Assembly (NCBI RefSeq): GCF_002159665.1
Contig: NZ_NFJC01000030.1
Coordinates: 1-37,013, forward strand
Direction of reading: 5' to 3'
DNA length: 37,013 nt
Source of the DNA: Desulfovibrio sp. An276
GTDB taxonomy: Bacteria; Desulfobacterota; Desulfovibrionia; Desulfovibrionales; Desulfovibrionaceae
Part shown: positions 8,922-17,769 of the stretch, piece by piece
Numbering within the stretch: position 1 is the first letter of the stretch
How the letters are laid out: every line of letters begins with the position of its first letter
The notes under the pieces: model-generated
Database searches by the model: none
What the model was told of the DNA's origin: nothing
The model's input: the letters and a program-made list of their open reading frames with translations, nothing else
Translations under genes and position numbers: made by a program

Positions 8922-9125
8922 CTAGCGGCCGGCAACAGGCTTCACAACGCAACCGGAGCGCAGGCAACGGGTGCACACGCTGACGGTCTGCACGGTGCCG
9001 TTGGGGAACTGATGACGCACACGCTGCAGGTTGGGGTTGAAGCGACGCTTGGTCTTGATATTGGAATGGCTGACAAGGTTACCCACCTGAGGGGTCTTGC
9101 CGCAGAAAGCACACTCTTTGCTCAT
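8922..9125 (-). CDS. rpmB: 50S ribosomal protein L28, zinc-ribbon form
   Basis: The 67-residue protein is a structural component of the large ribosomal subunit. [32 protein letters not shown] and the VCTRCLRSG segment identify bL28. Two CxxC pairs (CAFC near residue 5, CTRC near residue 51) make it the zinc-binding version. ATG 9125 has GGAGG at 8-nt spacing. The frame is open further upstream but without resemblance to L28. The gene stands alone between a terminator and a long upstream region. Confidence 0.95.
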   Translation of the reverse strand: MSKECAFCGKTPQVGNLVSHSNIKTKRRFNPNLQRVRHQFPNGTVQTVSVCTRCLRSGCVVKPVAGR

Positions 9126-9595
9126 CGGAAATCCTCCAGTATGATACAAGAACTTGTATTGACTTGATTTTCCTGCATTGCGGCAAGGTTGGACGGGACT
9201 TGCGGCGCAGGCGGTACCGACTTGAGGTGCGAAGGGACTGGCCATTGGACAAGGGGCCACGCACGATGGTTGCGGCACGAACGGGTCCTTTACACGAGAA
9301 TGGCCCGCTTGGCAAGCAAAAAGTGACGCGATTTTCACAAAAATTCATGGAATACAGGCCCGTGTCTGTTTGCTGTATCTCTTGTTTGTACCAAAATTCA
9401 CGAACAAAAAGAGACAGAAGGCTGGTCAGGCCAGAGGATCTGTGCTAGTCTTGCATCCCTTTCGCCGTTCCCCTGTCGCGTTTTTCTCCGCAGGGGAGGC
9501 CGGGGCCTGTCCGAAGCCCGATACATGTCGTGCCCGTGCAGGGGGCAGGGACCACTTTTCGCGGGAGCGCACACATCCCCGGGAGTTTTTGCACA
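9126..9595. other. Divergent intergenic region rpmB / GAF protein
   Basis: The 470-bp region must hold the promoters of rpmB (leftward) and of the GAF-protein block (rightward). Apart from the palindrome at 9144-9159, no gene, RNA or convincing promoter is visible. Confidence 0.4.
9144..9159. promoter_or_regulatory. Perfect palindrome upstream of rpmB
   Basis: ATACAAG-AA-CTTGTAT is a perfect inverted repeat lying 19-34 bp before the rpmB start, in the position of a promoter core or 5' leader. It could bind a repressor or form a small mRNA hairpin. No regulator is known to me for it. Confidence 0.35.
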
Positions 9596-10717
9596 ATGCA
9601 GAAGACAAAGGCCGAGATCAGAAAAGGCATCATCCAACTTCTTGTTCGCGCTACACCGGAAAATCGCCGGGCTGTCATCAATCTTCTTCCCGCGGCGAAG
9701 CATGCTCTTGATTCGGGCTATGTTCCGGATATTCCCCCTCATTCCGTTCTGCACAGCTGGAGATGCCTGCTCACTCTTCTGGCCAACGTGACGTCCATGC
9801 AGACGGATGCAGATGTCTTTTTCAGAGTCAGCCATGAGCTGCTGGCCATCACGGACAGGCTTGTGCCGCCAACCGAGGCCCTGAGGCTGAGTGCAAAGAT
9901 CCTGGTCCGCACCTTCAAGGCGGATCTCTATATCTGCAGGATGCGCGACGAGCAGAAGAACTGGCTGATCACTGCGGCCGACAGCCCCCTCGGTGGAGCC
10001 GTTCCCCTGGCAGCGCACAGCATAGAGGAAAGCTTTCTCAGGCATCCTGTCATGCGCACCATTGCCCGAGGGCACGAGTTCTATGTTGTGTCCAACAACC
10101 TGCGTGGCATTGAGCGCGGCGGGGAATCCCTTGACTGTACAGCATACAAGACGGGCTACCGTTCCCGCCTGTGCTTTATCGTGCGCGAGCGCTCGAGCGG
10201 CAGTCCCTTTGGCCTCATCATGCTCTATTCCATGCACGACTACGGCTTTGAGACCTTCGAGGACCGTTTCCTTGCCCGTTGCGGACAGCTCATCAATCTT
10301 GTGGTGGGCAGCCACGTGGCTCTTGCCCGCGATACGCTGGAAAAGGCTGCCGGTGCCATGGCACACTACGGCAACAATGTGCTCAACAACATGCGCGTTC
10401 AGGCCGAGTTCTGTGGCGAGCTTGTGCAGATGGCGGAGAAGAACAGGTCCAGGGCCATTGTGCTGGCAAAGCAGCTGAGTGCCGAAAATGATGGCAACAT
10501 GCGTGCAAAAATGCAGTCAGACGAGCTCGAGGAGCTTTTGCGCAGCACAGACATGGCCAATCTTTCGCGCCACCTCAACGCCGTGCTCGACAATACCAGA
10601 CGGATGGCCACCATCATCAGATCCCTGCAAAAGAGCGTCAACAGGCCACGGCTGCTCAAGTACGTGCGCGGTGTGGATGTGCTCAAGCTCGACGACGGCA
10701 GGAATGCCGACGAGTGA
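9596..10717 (+). CDS. GAF protein with histidine-kinase-like dimerisation segment
   Basis: This 373-residue cytosolic protein has no signal peptide or membrane span. Roughly residues 60-240 look like a GAF-type sensor domain (alternating strands such as ADLYICRMRDEQKNWLITAA, and SRLCFIVRERSSGSPFGLIMLYS). It is followed by a helical segment AMAHYGNNVLNNMRVQ with His257, which resembles the H-box of a histidine kinase (H-x-x-N-N). A second long helix region follows (SRHLNAVLDNTRRMATIIRSL). No ATP-binding N/G boxes exist before the stop, so it cannot autophosphorylate by itself. It may be a phosphotransfer protein or a signalling scaffold. ATG 9596 has GGGAG 10 nt upstream. It precedes ispG by 116 bp. 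The role is unknown. Confidence 0.65.
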   Translation: MQKTKAEIRKGIIQLLVRATPENRRAVINLLPAAKHALDSGYVPDIPPHSVLHSWRCLLTLLANVTSMQTDADVFFRVSHELLAITDRLVPPTEALRLSAKILVRTFKADLYICRMRDEQKNWLITAADSPLGGAVPLAAHSIEESFLRHPVMRTIARGHEFYVVSNNLRGIERGGESLDCTAYKTGYRSRLCFIVRERSSGSPFGLIMLYSMHDYGFETFEDRFLARCGQLINLVVGSHVALARDTLEKAAGAMAHYGNNVLNNMRVQAEFCGELVQMAEKNRSRAIVLAKQLSAENDGNMRAKMQSDELEELLRSTDMANLSRHLNAVLDNTRRMATIIRSLQKSVNRPRLLKYVRGVDVLKLDDGRNADE

Positions 10718-10833
10718 GCAATGCTGGAATCCCGAGGGACGGATGCTCATCTTGAGAACACGGGCCGGATCCCGTATAAGGCCCTTGCGTATCCCCAACA
10801 ACCTTGTATCCCGGATTTTCAAGGAGATTCTGC

Positions 10834-11901
10834 ATGGCAAGCAAGCACGTTGTGCGCCTTGGCCCCCTGAAGATAGGTGGCGGCAATCCGGTCATGGTGC
10901 AGAGCATGACCAATACCGACACCCGCAATGTGGAGGCTACCCTGGGCCAGATCGGGCGTCTTGTGGAACGCGGCTGCGAGGCCGTGCGCGTAGCTGTTCC
11001 CGACGACAGGGCAGCAGATGTTTTGCGCGAGCTGCACGACAAATCCCCGGTTCCCCTCATTGCCGACATACACTTTGACTGGCGCCTTGCCGTGCGTGCC
11101 ATTGAGGCAGGCTTCGAAGGCCTGCGCATCAATCCCGGCAACATAGGCGACGAGTCGCGAGTGGAGCGCGTGGTGCGGGCTGCTAAGGCCAACGGGGCAG
11201 CAATTCGCGTGGGCGTCAATTCCGGATCCGTGGAAAAGGAGCTGCTTGAGCGCTACGGAGGGCCAGTGCCAAGGGCCATGGCCGAAAGCGCAGTCAATCA
11301 CGTGCGCATGGTGGAAAAGTACGGCCTCGACCAGATTGTTGTTTCGGTCAAGTCCTCCTCTGTCCTCGACACTGTGGCCTGCTACCGCGAGCTCGCAAGG
11401 CTTGTGCCCTATCCCCTGCACCTGGGGGTTACGGAGGCAGGCTCTCTCATGCGCGGCACAGTCAAGAGCGCTGCAGGCCTTGGCATCCTTTTGTTCGAGG
11501 GCATTGGCGACACCATACGCGTTTCCCTTACTGCGGATCCGGTTGAGGAAATCGACGTGGCCTGGGAGCTTCTGCGCTGCCTGGGCTTGCGTTATTATGG
11601 TCCAGAGATTATTTCCTGTCCCACCTGCGGGCGCACGGAAATCGACCTCATCGGCATGGAAAAGGCCGTGAGCGAGAGGCTGAAAGGCTGCAGGGCCAAT
11701 ATACGCGTGGCCGTCATGGGCTGCGTTGTGAACGGCCCAGGCGAAGCCAGGGAAGCCGACATCGGCCTTGCCGGCGGGCGTGACAGGGGCATTATTTTCC
11801 GCAAGGGCGAGATCGTCCGCTCCGTAAAGGGCCAGGACGCCCTGCTTGCGGCCTTCATGGAAGAACTGCAAAAACTGCTTGCCGAAACAGAGCAGGCATA
11901 A
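10834..11901 (+). CDS. ispG: 4-hydroxy-3-methylbut-2-enyl diphosphate synthase
   Basis: IspG (GcpE) converts 2-C-methyl-D-erythritol 2,4-cyclodiphosphate into HMBPP, the penultimate step of the MEP isoprenoid pathway, using a [4Fe-4S] cluster and reduced ferredoxin or flavodoxin. The 355 residues show VMVQSMTNTDTRNVEAT, the barrel segment LIADIHFDWRLA, RINPGNIG, and the cluster ligands in SCPTCGRTEIDL and CVVNGPGEA. ATG 10834 has AAGGAGA at ideal spacing. An upstream in-frame start adds only unrelated residues. It is 27 bp before proS and probably co-transcribed. Confidence 0.96.
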   Translation: MASKHVVRLGPLKIGGGNPVMVQSMTNTDTRNVEATLGQIGRLVERGCEAVRVAVPDDRAADVLRELHDKSPVPLIADIHFDWRLAVRAIEAGFEGLRINPGNIGDESRVERVVRAAKANGAAIRVGVNSGSVEKELLERYGGPVPRAMAESAVNHVRMVEKYGLDQIVVSVKSSSVLDTVACYRELARLVPYPLHLGVTEAGSLMRGTVKSAAGLGILLFEGIGDTIRVSLTADPVEEIDVAWELLRCLGLRYYGPEIISCPTCGRTEIDLIGMEKAVSERLKGCRANIRVAVMGCVVNGPGEAREADIGLAGGRDRGIIFRKGEIVRSVKGQDALLAAFMEELQKLLAETEQA

Positions 11902-11928
11902 GACCAGCAAAGGTCAAGGAAACACACA

Positions 11929-13659
11929 ATGCGTTTTCGCTCCAGCTATATCCCCACTCTCAAGGAATCTCCGGCAGACGCCGAAGTCATCAGCCACAAG
12001 CTGCTTGTCCGCGCGGGCATGGTGCGCAAGCTGACCTCGGGCATCTACGTGTACATGCCCCTGGCCCTGCGCTCCCTAAAGAAGATCGAGAACATCATCC
12101 GCGAGGAAATGGCGGCAGCAGGCTTCGAGGAACTGCTCTTGCCTGCAGTGCAGCCAGGGGATCTCTGGAAGGAGTCCGGGCGCTGGGAGCACTACGGCAA
12201 GGAGCTTCTGCGCTTCAAGGACCGCAATGATCGCGACTACTGCCTTGGCCCCACGCACGAGGAAGTCATCACCGACCTTGTGCGCGGCGAGGTCCGCTCC
12301 TACAGGCAGCTGCCCACGCGCCTGTTCCAGATTCAGACAAAGTTCCGCGACGAGATCCGCCCCCGCTTCGGCCTCATGCGCGGCCGCGAATTCATCATGA
12401 AGGACGGCTACAGCTTTGACCTGGACGATGCCGGAGCAGAAGCCTCCTACATGGTCTGCAAGAAGGCCTACAACAGCATCTTCTCCCGCCTTGGCCTGCG
12501 CTTTCGCGCTGTGGAGGCGGACTCCGGCTCCATTGGCGGCAACTTCTCCCACGAGTTCCACGTCCTTGCAGACGCAGGCGAGGACACCATAGCTTCCTGC
12601 ACGGTCTGCGACTACGCGGCCAACATCGAGCGCGCGGAAATACGCTTCAACGGCGCAAAGTGCGAGGATGCCTGCGCTGCCATGGAAGAGGTTGCAACCC
12701 CCAATGCCCACACGGTGGAAGAGGTCTGCGCTCTCCTTGGCCTTGAGCCCAAAAACATCGTGAAGACCATGATCTTCGTTGTGGACGGCAAGCCCGTGGC
12801 AGTGCTTGTGCGCGGGGATCGCGAGGTCAACGATGTGAAGGTGAAGAACCTTCTGAACGCTCAGGAAGTGGAGCTGGCAGGACCCGAAACTGTCGAGAAG
12901 GTGACAGGCGCACCCGTGGGCTTTGCCGGCCCGGTGGGCCTTGAGGTGCCAATCTATGCGGACAACGAGCTTGTCTCCGCTACGGACTACGTGGTTGGCG
13001 CCAACAAGGGCGATGCCCATCTGCGCCACGTGGATCTTTTCCGCGACTGCAAGGTCACTGCCTTTGGCGATCTGCGCACCATAACCCCCGGCGACTGCTG
13101 CCCGCGCTGCCAAGGCGCCATTGAGCTTACCCGAGGCATCGAGGTGGGCCACATCTTCAAGCTTGGCTGCAAGTACTCCTCTGCCATGCACTGCACCTAT
13201 CTGGACGAGGCAGGCAAGGAGCAGCTCATGGTCATGGGCTGCTACGGCATTGGCGTCTCCCGCGTGCTGGCTGCTGCCATCGAACAGAACCACGACGACA
13301 ACGGCATCATCTTCCCGCCTGCCATTGCACCCTTTGTGGCAGAGGTCATCAACCTCGATCCCGCAAACGAACAGGTGACTGAGCTTGCAAAAAAGGCCTG
13401 CGACATCCTAGAAAAGGTCAGCGGCGAGGTCCTTTACGACGATCGCGAGGAACGCCCCGGCGTCAAGTTCAAGGATGCGGATCTTGTGGGCTGCCCCATA
13501 CAGATCATCCTGGGCGGCAAGGGTGTTGCCCGCGGCGTGGCAGAGACCAGGAACCGCTTGGACGGCTCGCGCGGCGAGATAGCCATAACCGACCTTGAGG
13601 CAGGGCTTGCGTCCTTTGTGGATTCTGTTCTTGCCATGTGGAAGAACCGCAGACCGTAA
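11929..13659 (+). CDS. proS: Prolyl-tRNA synthetase, bacterial type
   Basis: ProRS charges tRNA-Pro. The 576 residues follow the bacterial architecture: class II core with motif 2 ([21 protein letters not shown]), a YbaK-like editing insertion (about residues 220-390, [14 protein letters not shown] ... [13 protein letters not shown]) that clears mischarged Ala-tRNA-Pro, the motif 3 region [13 protein letters not shown], and a C-terminal anticodon-binding domain. AAGGAA precedes the ATG. It follows ispG closely and precedes xseA. Confidence 0.97.
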   Translation: MRFRSSYIPTLKESPADAEVISHKLLVRAGMVRKLTSGIYVYMPLALRSLKKIENIIREEMAAAGFEELLLPAVQPGDLWKESGRWEHYGKELLRFKDRNDRDYCLGPTHEEVITDLVRGEVRSYRQLPTRLFQIQTKFRDEIRPRFGLMRGREFIMKDGYSFDLDDAGAEASYMVCKKAYNSIFSRLGLRFRAVEADSGSIGGNFSHEFHVLADAGEDTIASCTVCDYAANIERAEIRFNGAKCEDACAAMEEVATPNAHTVEEVCALLGLEPKNIVKTMIFVVDGKPVAVLVRGDREVNDVKVKNLLNAQEVELAGPETVEKVTGAPVGFAGPVGLEVPIYADNELVSATDYVVGANKGDAHLRHVDLFRDCKVTAFGDLRTITPGDCCPRCQGAIELTRGIEVGHIFKLGCKYSSAMHCTYLDEAGKEQLMVMGCYGIGVSRVLAAAIEQNHDDNGIIFPPAIAPFVAEVINLDPANEQVTELAKKACDILEKVSGEVLYDDREERPGVKFKDADLVGCPIQIILGGKGVARGVAETRNRLDGSRGEIAITDLEAGLASFVDSVLAMWKNRRP

Positions 13660-13694
13660 GCATTCTCGTGGCAGACCGCTTTCCCGAGGGAACA

Positions 13695-15167
13695 ATGGCT
13701 CAGCAGCTTGTCTACAGTGTGATGCAGCTCAACAGGGCTGTGCAGCGCACGATCAGCGACAATGTGGGCGTGCACGGGCTTGTGCTCGTGCGCGGCGAGA
13801 TTGGGTCTCTTCGGGTGTCCAGCTATGGGGGCGGTCGCGCCATGGTCTTTTTCAATCTGCACGAGGGAGACGAGGCCCTAAGCTGCGTCTCCTTCGGGCG
13901 GTCTTTGGAACAGCTCCTTTCCTGCGACAGGCACACGGGCGAGATCTTCTCGCCGCCAAGGGAGATAGGGGATGTTCTTGTCAACGAGCGCAAGGTCATC
14001 TGCGAGGGTGTGCTCGGCACCTACACCCGCAGGGGCCAGAGCCTCTATCAGCTTACTGTGCGCAGCGTCACGGACTGTGGCGCAGGCGACAGGATGGCGC
14101 TCTTTCGCAAGGTGCGCGACAAGCTGGCACGCCTTGGCTACTTTGCGGAGGAACGCAAGCGCCCCCTGCCGGTGAACCCGAGACAGATAGCGCTTGTGAC
14201 CTCGCCGACAGGAGCCGTTATCCACGACTTTTTGCGCAACGCGCAGGACCGTGGCCTTGGCCTGCACATAAAACTCTACCCTGTTCGTGTGCAGGGAGAC
14301 GACGCAGGCGCAGAGATAGCGGCTGCCGTGGTGGCAGCAGGGAAAAATCCGGACAACCAGGTGGTTGTGATCATCCGCGGCGGCGGTTCGGAAGAGGACC
14401 TTTCCTGCTTCAACGACGAATCCCTCGCAAAGGCCATTTTCGAGTGTCCTGTGCCTGTTCTGACTGGCATAGGCCACGAAGTGGACATGAGCCTTGCAGA
14501 CTTCACCGCGGACGTGAGTGCGTCTACGCCCACCAAGGCAGCCCAGATGCTGCTTACGCCAAGGGCGGACATACAAGCAGAGCTCGACGCGATGCTTGCC
14601 CGCGCCAAAAGGGCCATGGCAAATCATCTTGCGAGCCACGAGCGCGAGCTTTCCCAGACGGAGAAGATGCTGCGGACCTTAAGCCCCGAAAGGCGCTATC
14701 TGCGGGGACTGATGGACATCGCAGATTTGGAGGAAAGGCTTTACAGGGCAGCTTCCCGCATGATGCGCGAAAGCGAACAGGATGTGTGGGAGCTGGGAGA
14801 CAGGGCTGCCAGGGCCATGGATCTGCTTCTCGAAAGGGAAAGAGCCAATGTGGACATATTGGCACAGAGGATAGCGCGCCGCGCAAACTACCACCTAGAT
14901 CGCAAGGAAGGTCAGCTTGATTTTTGCGCTGCTGCGCTTGAGCGGGCAGGATTGTCCTTTGTGCGGGGCATGGAAAACAGTGTGGAGAATCTGTCCGTGC
15001 GTCTTGAGGCTGCAAACCCGCTTGTGCCCCTGCAGAGGGGCTTTGCCCTGATACGAGACGAGGAAGGGCGCCTTGTACGCTCTGTGCGCGATGTGAAGAG
15101 GGGAGAGAAGGTAAGCATGCAGGTTGCAGACGGCAGTATCGAGGCCGTTGTGCAGGATACACAATAG
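13695..15167 (+). CDS. xseA: Exodeoxyribonuclease VII large subunit
   Basis: XseA is the catalytic subunit of ExoVII, which degrades single-stranded DNA from both ends together with several XseB subunits. From ATG 13695 the protein is 490 residues: an N-terminal OB-fold (YSVMQLNRAVQRTI, VRGEIGSLRVSSYG), the nuclease core RQIALVTSPTGAVIHDFL, IIRGGGSEEDLSCFNDE and GIGHEVDMSLADFTADVSASTPTKAA, then a long coiled coil and the C-terminal PLVPLQRGFALIRD. An in-frame GTG at 13638 would overlap proS by 22 nt. I prefer 13695 because GAGGGAA precedes it and the family starts close to YSV-LNR. Its partner xseB lies 4 kb downstream, separated by bioWF and a low-GC island. Confidence 0.93.
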   Translation: MAQQLVYSVMQLNRAVQRTISDNVGVHGLVLVRGEIGSLRVSSYGGGRAMVFFNLHEGDEALSCVSFGRSLEQLLSCDRHTGEIFSPPREIGDVLVNERKVICEGVLGTYTRRGQSLYQLTVRSVTDCGAGDRMALFRKVRDKLARLGYFAEERKRPLPVNPRQIALVTSPTGAVIHDFLRNAQDRGLGLHIKLYPVRVQGDDAGAEIAAAVVAAGKNPDNQVVVIIRGGGSEEDLSCFNDESLAKAIFECPVPVLTGIGHEVDMSLADFTADVSASTPTKAAQMLLTPRADIQAELDAMLARAKRAMANHLASHERELSQTEKMLRTLSPERRYLRGLMDIADLEERLYRAASRMMRESEQDVWELGDRAARAMDLLLERERANVDILAQRIARRANYHLDRKEGQLDFCAAALERAGLSFVRGMENSVENLSVRLEAANPLVPLQRGFALIRDEEGRLVRSVRDVKRGEKVSMQVADGSIEAVVQDTQ

Positions 15168-15260
15168 GATGTTGTGCCGCAGACAGAGTATGAGAAGGGC
15201 CGGGGCATTGTACGCTCCAGCTCTTTTCTTGTGTCCGGTTTTTTGCAGGGGGAGCAAGGG

Positions 15261-17180
15261 GTGAATTTCTTCAGCGTCAAGATGCGCGCAAGTCGCGAAA
15301 GGGACGGAGTACGGGAACACATTTCCGGAGCCGAACACATGGTTGCGGCAAGTGCCGTGCCGGAACTCGCAAGGGATCTGGTCCTGCGCGCCCAAAACCA
15401 CAGCAAGGGTGTGCCCGACTTCATCAACATCAAGGTGGAGGAGGTCGAGGAAGCCTCCTGCCTGCGCCTGAAGGCTCTTCCTGTACGCAGCCTTGCCTGC
15501 GAGACTGCGAAAGAGGGCCTGGAGCTTGCCCGCGACCTTTTGAAAAAGGCCGGAGTGGCGGACCCGGACGCTGTCGTGCGCCTCATGCCAAAGGCTGGTC
15601 AGCTTCGCGGGGCCATGGTTCTTGACGCGGACACGCTCGAACGCCTTGAGCCAGACAGGGAGCGGGGTGTGCGCGCAACCAACATGGGCAGGGCCGAAAA
15701 CACGCAAAAAGGGACCACAAAGAACCACTACGCAGAAGCCCTGGTGCTTGCCACCAAGGTGGCCAACGCGCCCCACATTGTGGCGGAAATCTGCATTTCC
15801 GACGATCCCGACTACGTAACTGGCTATGTGGCGTCCAAAAGCCTTGGCTACGTGCGCATCCTGCGCATGAAGGAGATGGGATCACCAGAAGGAGGCCGCA
15901 TCTTCCTCTACCGCGGGCCAAGGGAAGAGCTTTCCGCAACCCTTGAGTTCATAGAACGCAAACCTGTCCTTGTGGAGGATCTGCCAGAAAAGCCAGGGGT
16001 CAGTGCAAAGAGCCAGCAGCCCACGGACAAGTGGGCCTTTCTTGCAAGGGGGCTTTCCGAAATCCGGGAAAGGGGGCTTGCACGATCTGTACGGGACATG
16101 CAGTCAGGAGCCGGCCCCAGGGTAGAGTTTGCTGGCAGAAAAGTGCTCCTCATGGCCTCCAACGACTATCTTGGTCTTGCAAACCATCCAGAGGTCAAGG
16201 AGCGCGCGGCAAGGGCACTTTTGCAGTGGGGCACCGGCAGTGGCGGTTCACGCCTTACTACCGGCAGCATGACCTTGCACGGCGAGCTTGAGGCGCGCCT
16301 GGCAGCCTTCAAGAAGACGGAGGCTGCACTTCTCTTCAACACAGGCTATATGGCTAACGTGGGTGTCATAACGGCCCTTTGCGGGCGCGGGGACGTCATC
16401 TTCAGCGACGAGCTGAACCACGCGAGCATCATCGATGGCTGCCGCCAGAGCAGGGCGGAGGTGGTAGTCTATCGCCACAACGACATGGCAGACCTTGAGG
16501 AAAAGGCAAGGAAGCATATCGGGCGTAGGGGCCTCATTGTCAGCGATTCCGTGTTCAGCATGGACGGGGACGTGGTACCCCTGGCTGAGTTGTGCCGCAT
16601 TGCGGATGCGTACGGCTTTTTGTCCATGATTGACGAGGCCCATGCCACAGGCGTAGTGGGAGAAACAGGGCACGGAGTCACGGAACTGTGCGGATGCCGG
16701 CCCGACATCGTGGTGGGAACGTTGAGCAAGGCCTTGGGCAGCGAGGGCGGATTTGTCTGCGCAAACGCACAGCTTGTGGAATACTTTGTGAACAGGGCGC
16801 GCAGCTTCATTTTCTCGACTGCCCTGCCGGCGGCATGCGTTGCCGCTGCCTTAGCTTCCTTGGACATCCTTGAGCGAGAACCCAAGCGCGTACAGGGGCT
16901 TCGCGAAAACGTGGCCTTCTTCTGTTCGACTTTGAAAGGCTTGGGTGTTGCTGCCACAAGTGAAAGCGCCATAGTGCCCCTGATCGTGGGGGACGAGCGG
17001 CGCGCAACGAGGACAGCCGAACTTTTGCTCGAACAGGGGATTCTCGTATCCGCCATACGCTACCCCTCGGTTGCCAGGGGAAGCGCAAGGCTCAGGGCCA
17101 CTGTGCGCGCGGATCACAGCCGGGAAGATCTGGCAAGGGCTGCAAACGGGATAGCAAGAGTACTTGAAGGTAGGGGATGA
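15261..17180 (+). CDS. BioW-BioF fusion: pimeloyl-CoA synthetase / KAPA synthase
   Basis: One continuous frame encodes two biotin enzymes. Residues 1 to about 250 are BioW (6-carboxyhexanoate-CoA ligase, pimelate + ATP + CoA to pimeloyl-CoA): FFSVKMRASR, HISGAEHMV, ISDDPDYVTGYVASKSLGY and MKEMGSPEGGRIF match the Bacillus-type enzyme end to end. Residues about 256-639 are BioF (8-amino-7-oxononanoate synthase, PLP enzyme joining pimeloyl-CoA and L-alanine): SNDYLGLANHPEV, GSGGSRLTTGS, DEAHATGVVG and TLSKALGSEGGF with PLP Lys about 490. The frame is open from GTG 15174, but GTG 15261 has GGGGGAG at 7 nt and gives the usual BioW N-terminus, so I chose it. Fusion would let pimeloyl-CoA pass directly to the second site. 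It implies use of free pimelate rather than the BioC/BioH route. Confidence 0.92.
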   Translation: MNFFSVKMRASRERDGVREHISGAEHMVAASAVPELARDLVLRAQNHSKGVPDFINIKVEEVEEASCLRLKALPVRSLACETAKEGLELARDLLKKAGVADPDAVVRLMPKAGQLRGAMVLDADTLERLEPDRERGVRATNMGRAENTQKGTTKNHYAEALVLATKVANAPHIVAEICISDDPDYVTGYVASKSLGYVRILRMKEMGSPEGGRIFLYRGPREELSATLEFIERKPVLVEDLPEKPGVSAKSQQPTDKWAFLARGLSEIRERGLARSVRDMQSGAGPRVEFAGRKVLLMASNDYLGLANHPEVKERAARALLQWGTGSGGSRLTTGSMTLHGELEARLAAFKKTEAALLFNTGYMANVGVITALCGRGDVIFSDELNHASIIDGCRQSRAEVVVYRHNDMADLEEKARKHIGRRGLIVSDSVFSMDGDVVPLAELCRIADAYGFLSMIDEAHATGVVGETGHGVTELCGCRPDIVVGTLSKALGSEGGFVCANAQLVEYFVNRARSFIFSTALPAACVAAALASLDILEREPKRVQGLRENVAFFCSTLKGLGVAATSESAIVPLIVGDERRATRTAELLLEQGILVSAIRYPSVARGSARLRATVRADHSREDLARAANGIARVLEGRG

Positions 17181-17274
17181 TTTCTTGTATGCTTCTTTTG
17201 GCTTGATACTTGCGCGCTAAGTTGCCAATTTCTACAGAGTTTTGGTGGTTGCAAGCTTGACACGAAGCGACTTT

Positions 17275-17722
17275 GCGGCGAATAGATAAACTAATCTCCG
17301 TAATTTTTGCGGTGATTGTAGGCTTGAAGCAGCGAGGAGACGCGGCAAATAGGATGCTTAATCCCCGTATAATTTGCGGTGATTATGATCTTGGAATGGA
17401 TGAGCAAGCGGTGAATAGAGCAGTTGATCTCCGCAATTTTTTCGGTGATTATAAGCTTGTAGTAGCGAGGACATGCGGCAAATAGGATGCTTAATCCCCG
17501 CAAAATCAGCGGTGATTATGATCATTGGAATGGATGAGCAAGCGGTGAATAGAGTAGCCAATCTTCGCAATTTTTGCGGTGATTGTAGGCTTGAAGCAGC
17601 GAGGAGACGCGGCAAATAAGATGCTTAATTTCCCGTATAATTTGCGGTGATTATGGGCCTAGAATAGACGAACAAGCGGCAAGTGGACCAGCTAATCTCC
17701 GCAAAATTTGCGGAAAATATGG
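17275..17722. repeat. 67-bp tandem repeat array with palindromic core, 6.7 copies
   Basis: Seven units start with GCGG(C/T)(A/G)A at 17275, 17342, 17408, 17475, 17542, 17609 and 17676, giving spacings of 67, 66, 67, 67, 67 and 67 bp. The last unit is cut after about 47 bp. Each contains a dyad of the form CCGCAA-TTTGCGG around position 28 (perfect in unit 7, reduced to 3-5 bp arms in the others), followed in units 1-6 by TGATT(A/G)T. Odd and even units differ consistently. Units 1+2 are almost identical to 5+6, which shows a two-unit (134 bp) higher-order period and past duplication. The period is not a multiple of three, so no reading frame is kept. The array ends 48 bp before the Fic gene. 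Confidence 0.9.
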
Positions 17723-17769
17723 TTTGCGAACGTAATAGATCTTAGGAATGTTCGCACAAGGAGGTACGT

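Noticed and set aside
13595..14920. 441-codon rightward frame overlapping xseA
   Set aside because: Arg/Cys/Gly-rich shadow frame; xseA in the other frame has full family motifs.
15174..15260. Earlier GTG start of the BioW-BioF fusion
   Set aside because: The extra 29 residues have no BioW counterpart, while GTG 15261 has a strong ribosome site and the usual BioW N-terminus.
17273..17615. Short repetitive peptides encoded on either strand of the repeat array
   Set aside because: The unit length of 67 bp shifts the frame each unit, no ribosome site is present, and the frames are simply open by chance.
17275..17722. CRISPR array
   Set aside because: The 67-bp period and palindromic core look CRISPR-like, but the parts between cores are themselves repeated (units 1-2 match 5-6), so there are no unique spacers, and no cas gene is present.
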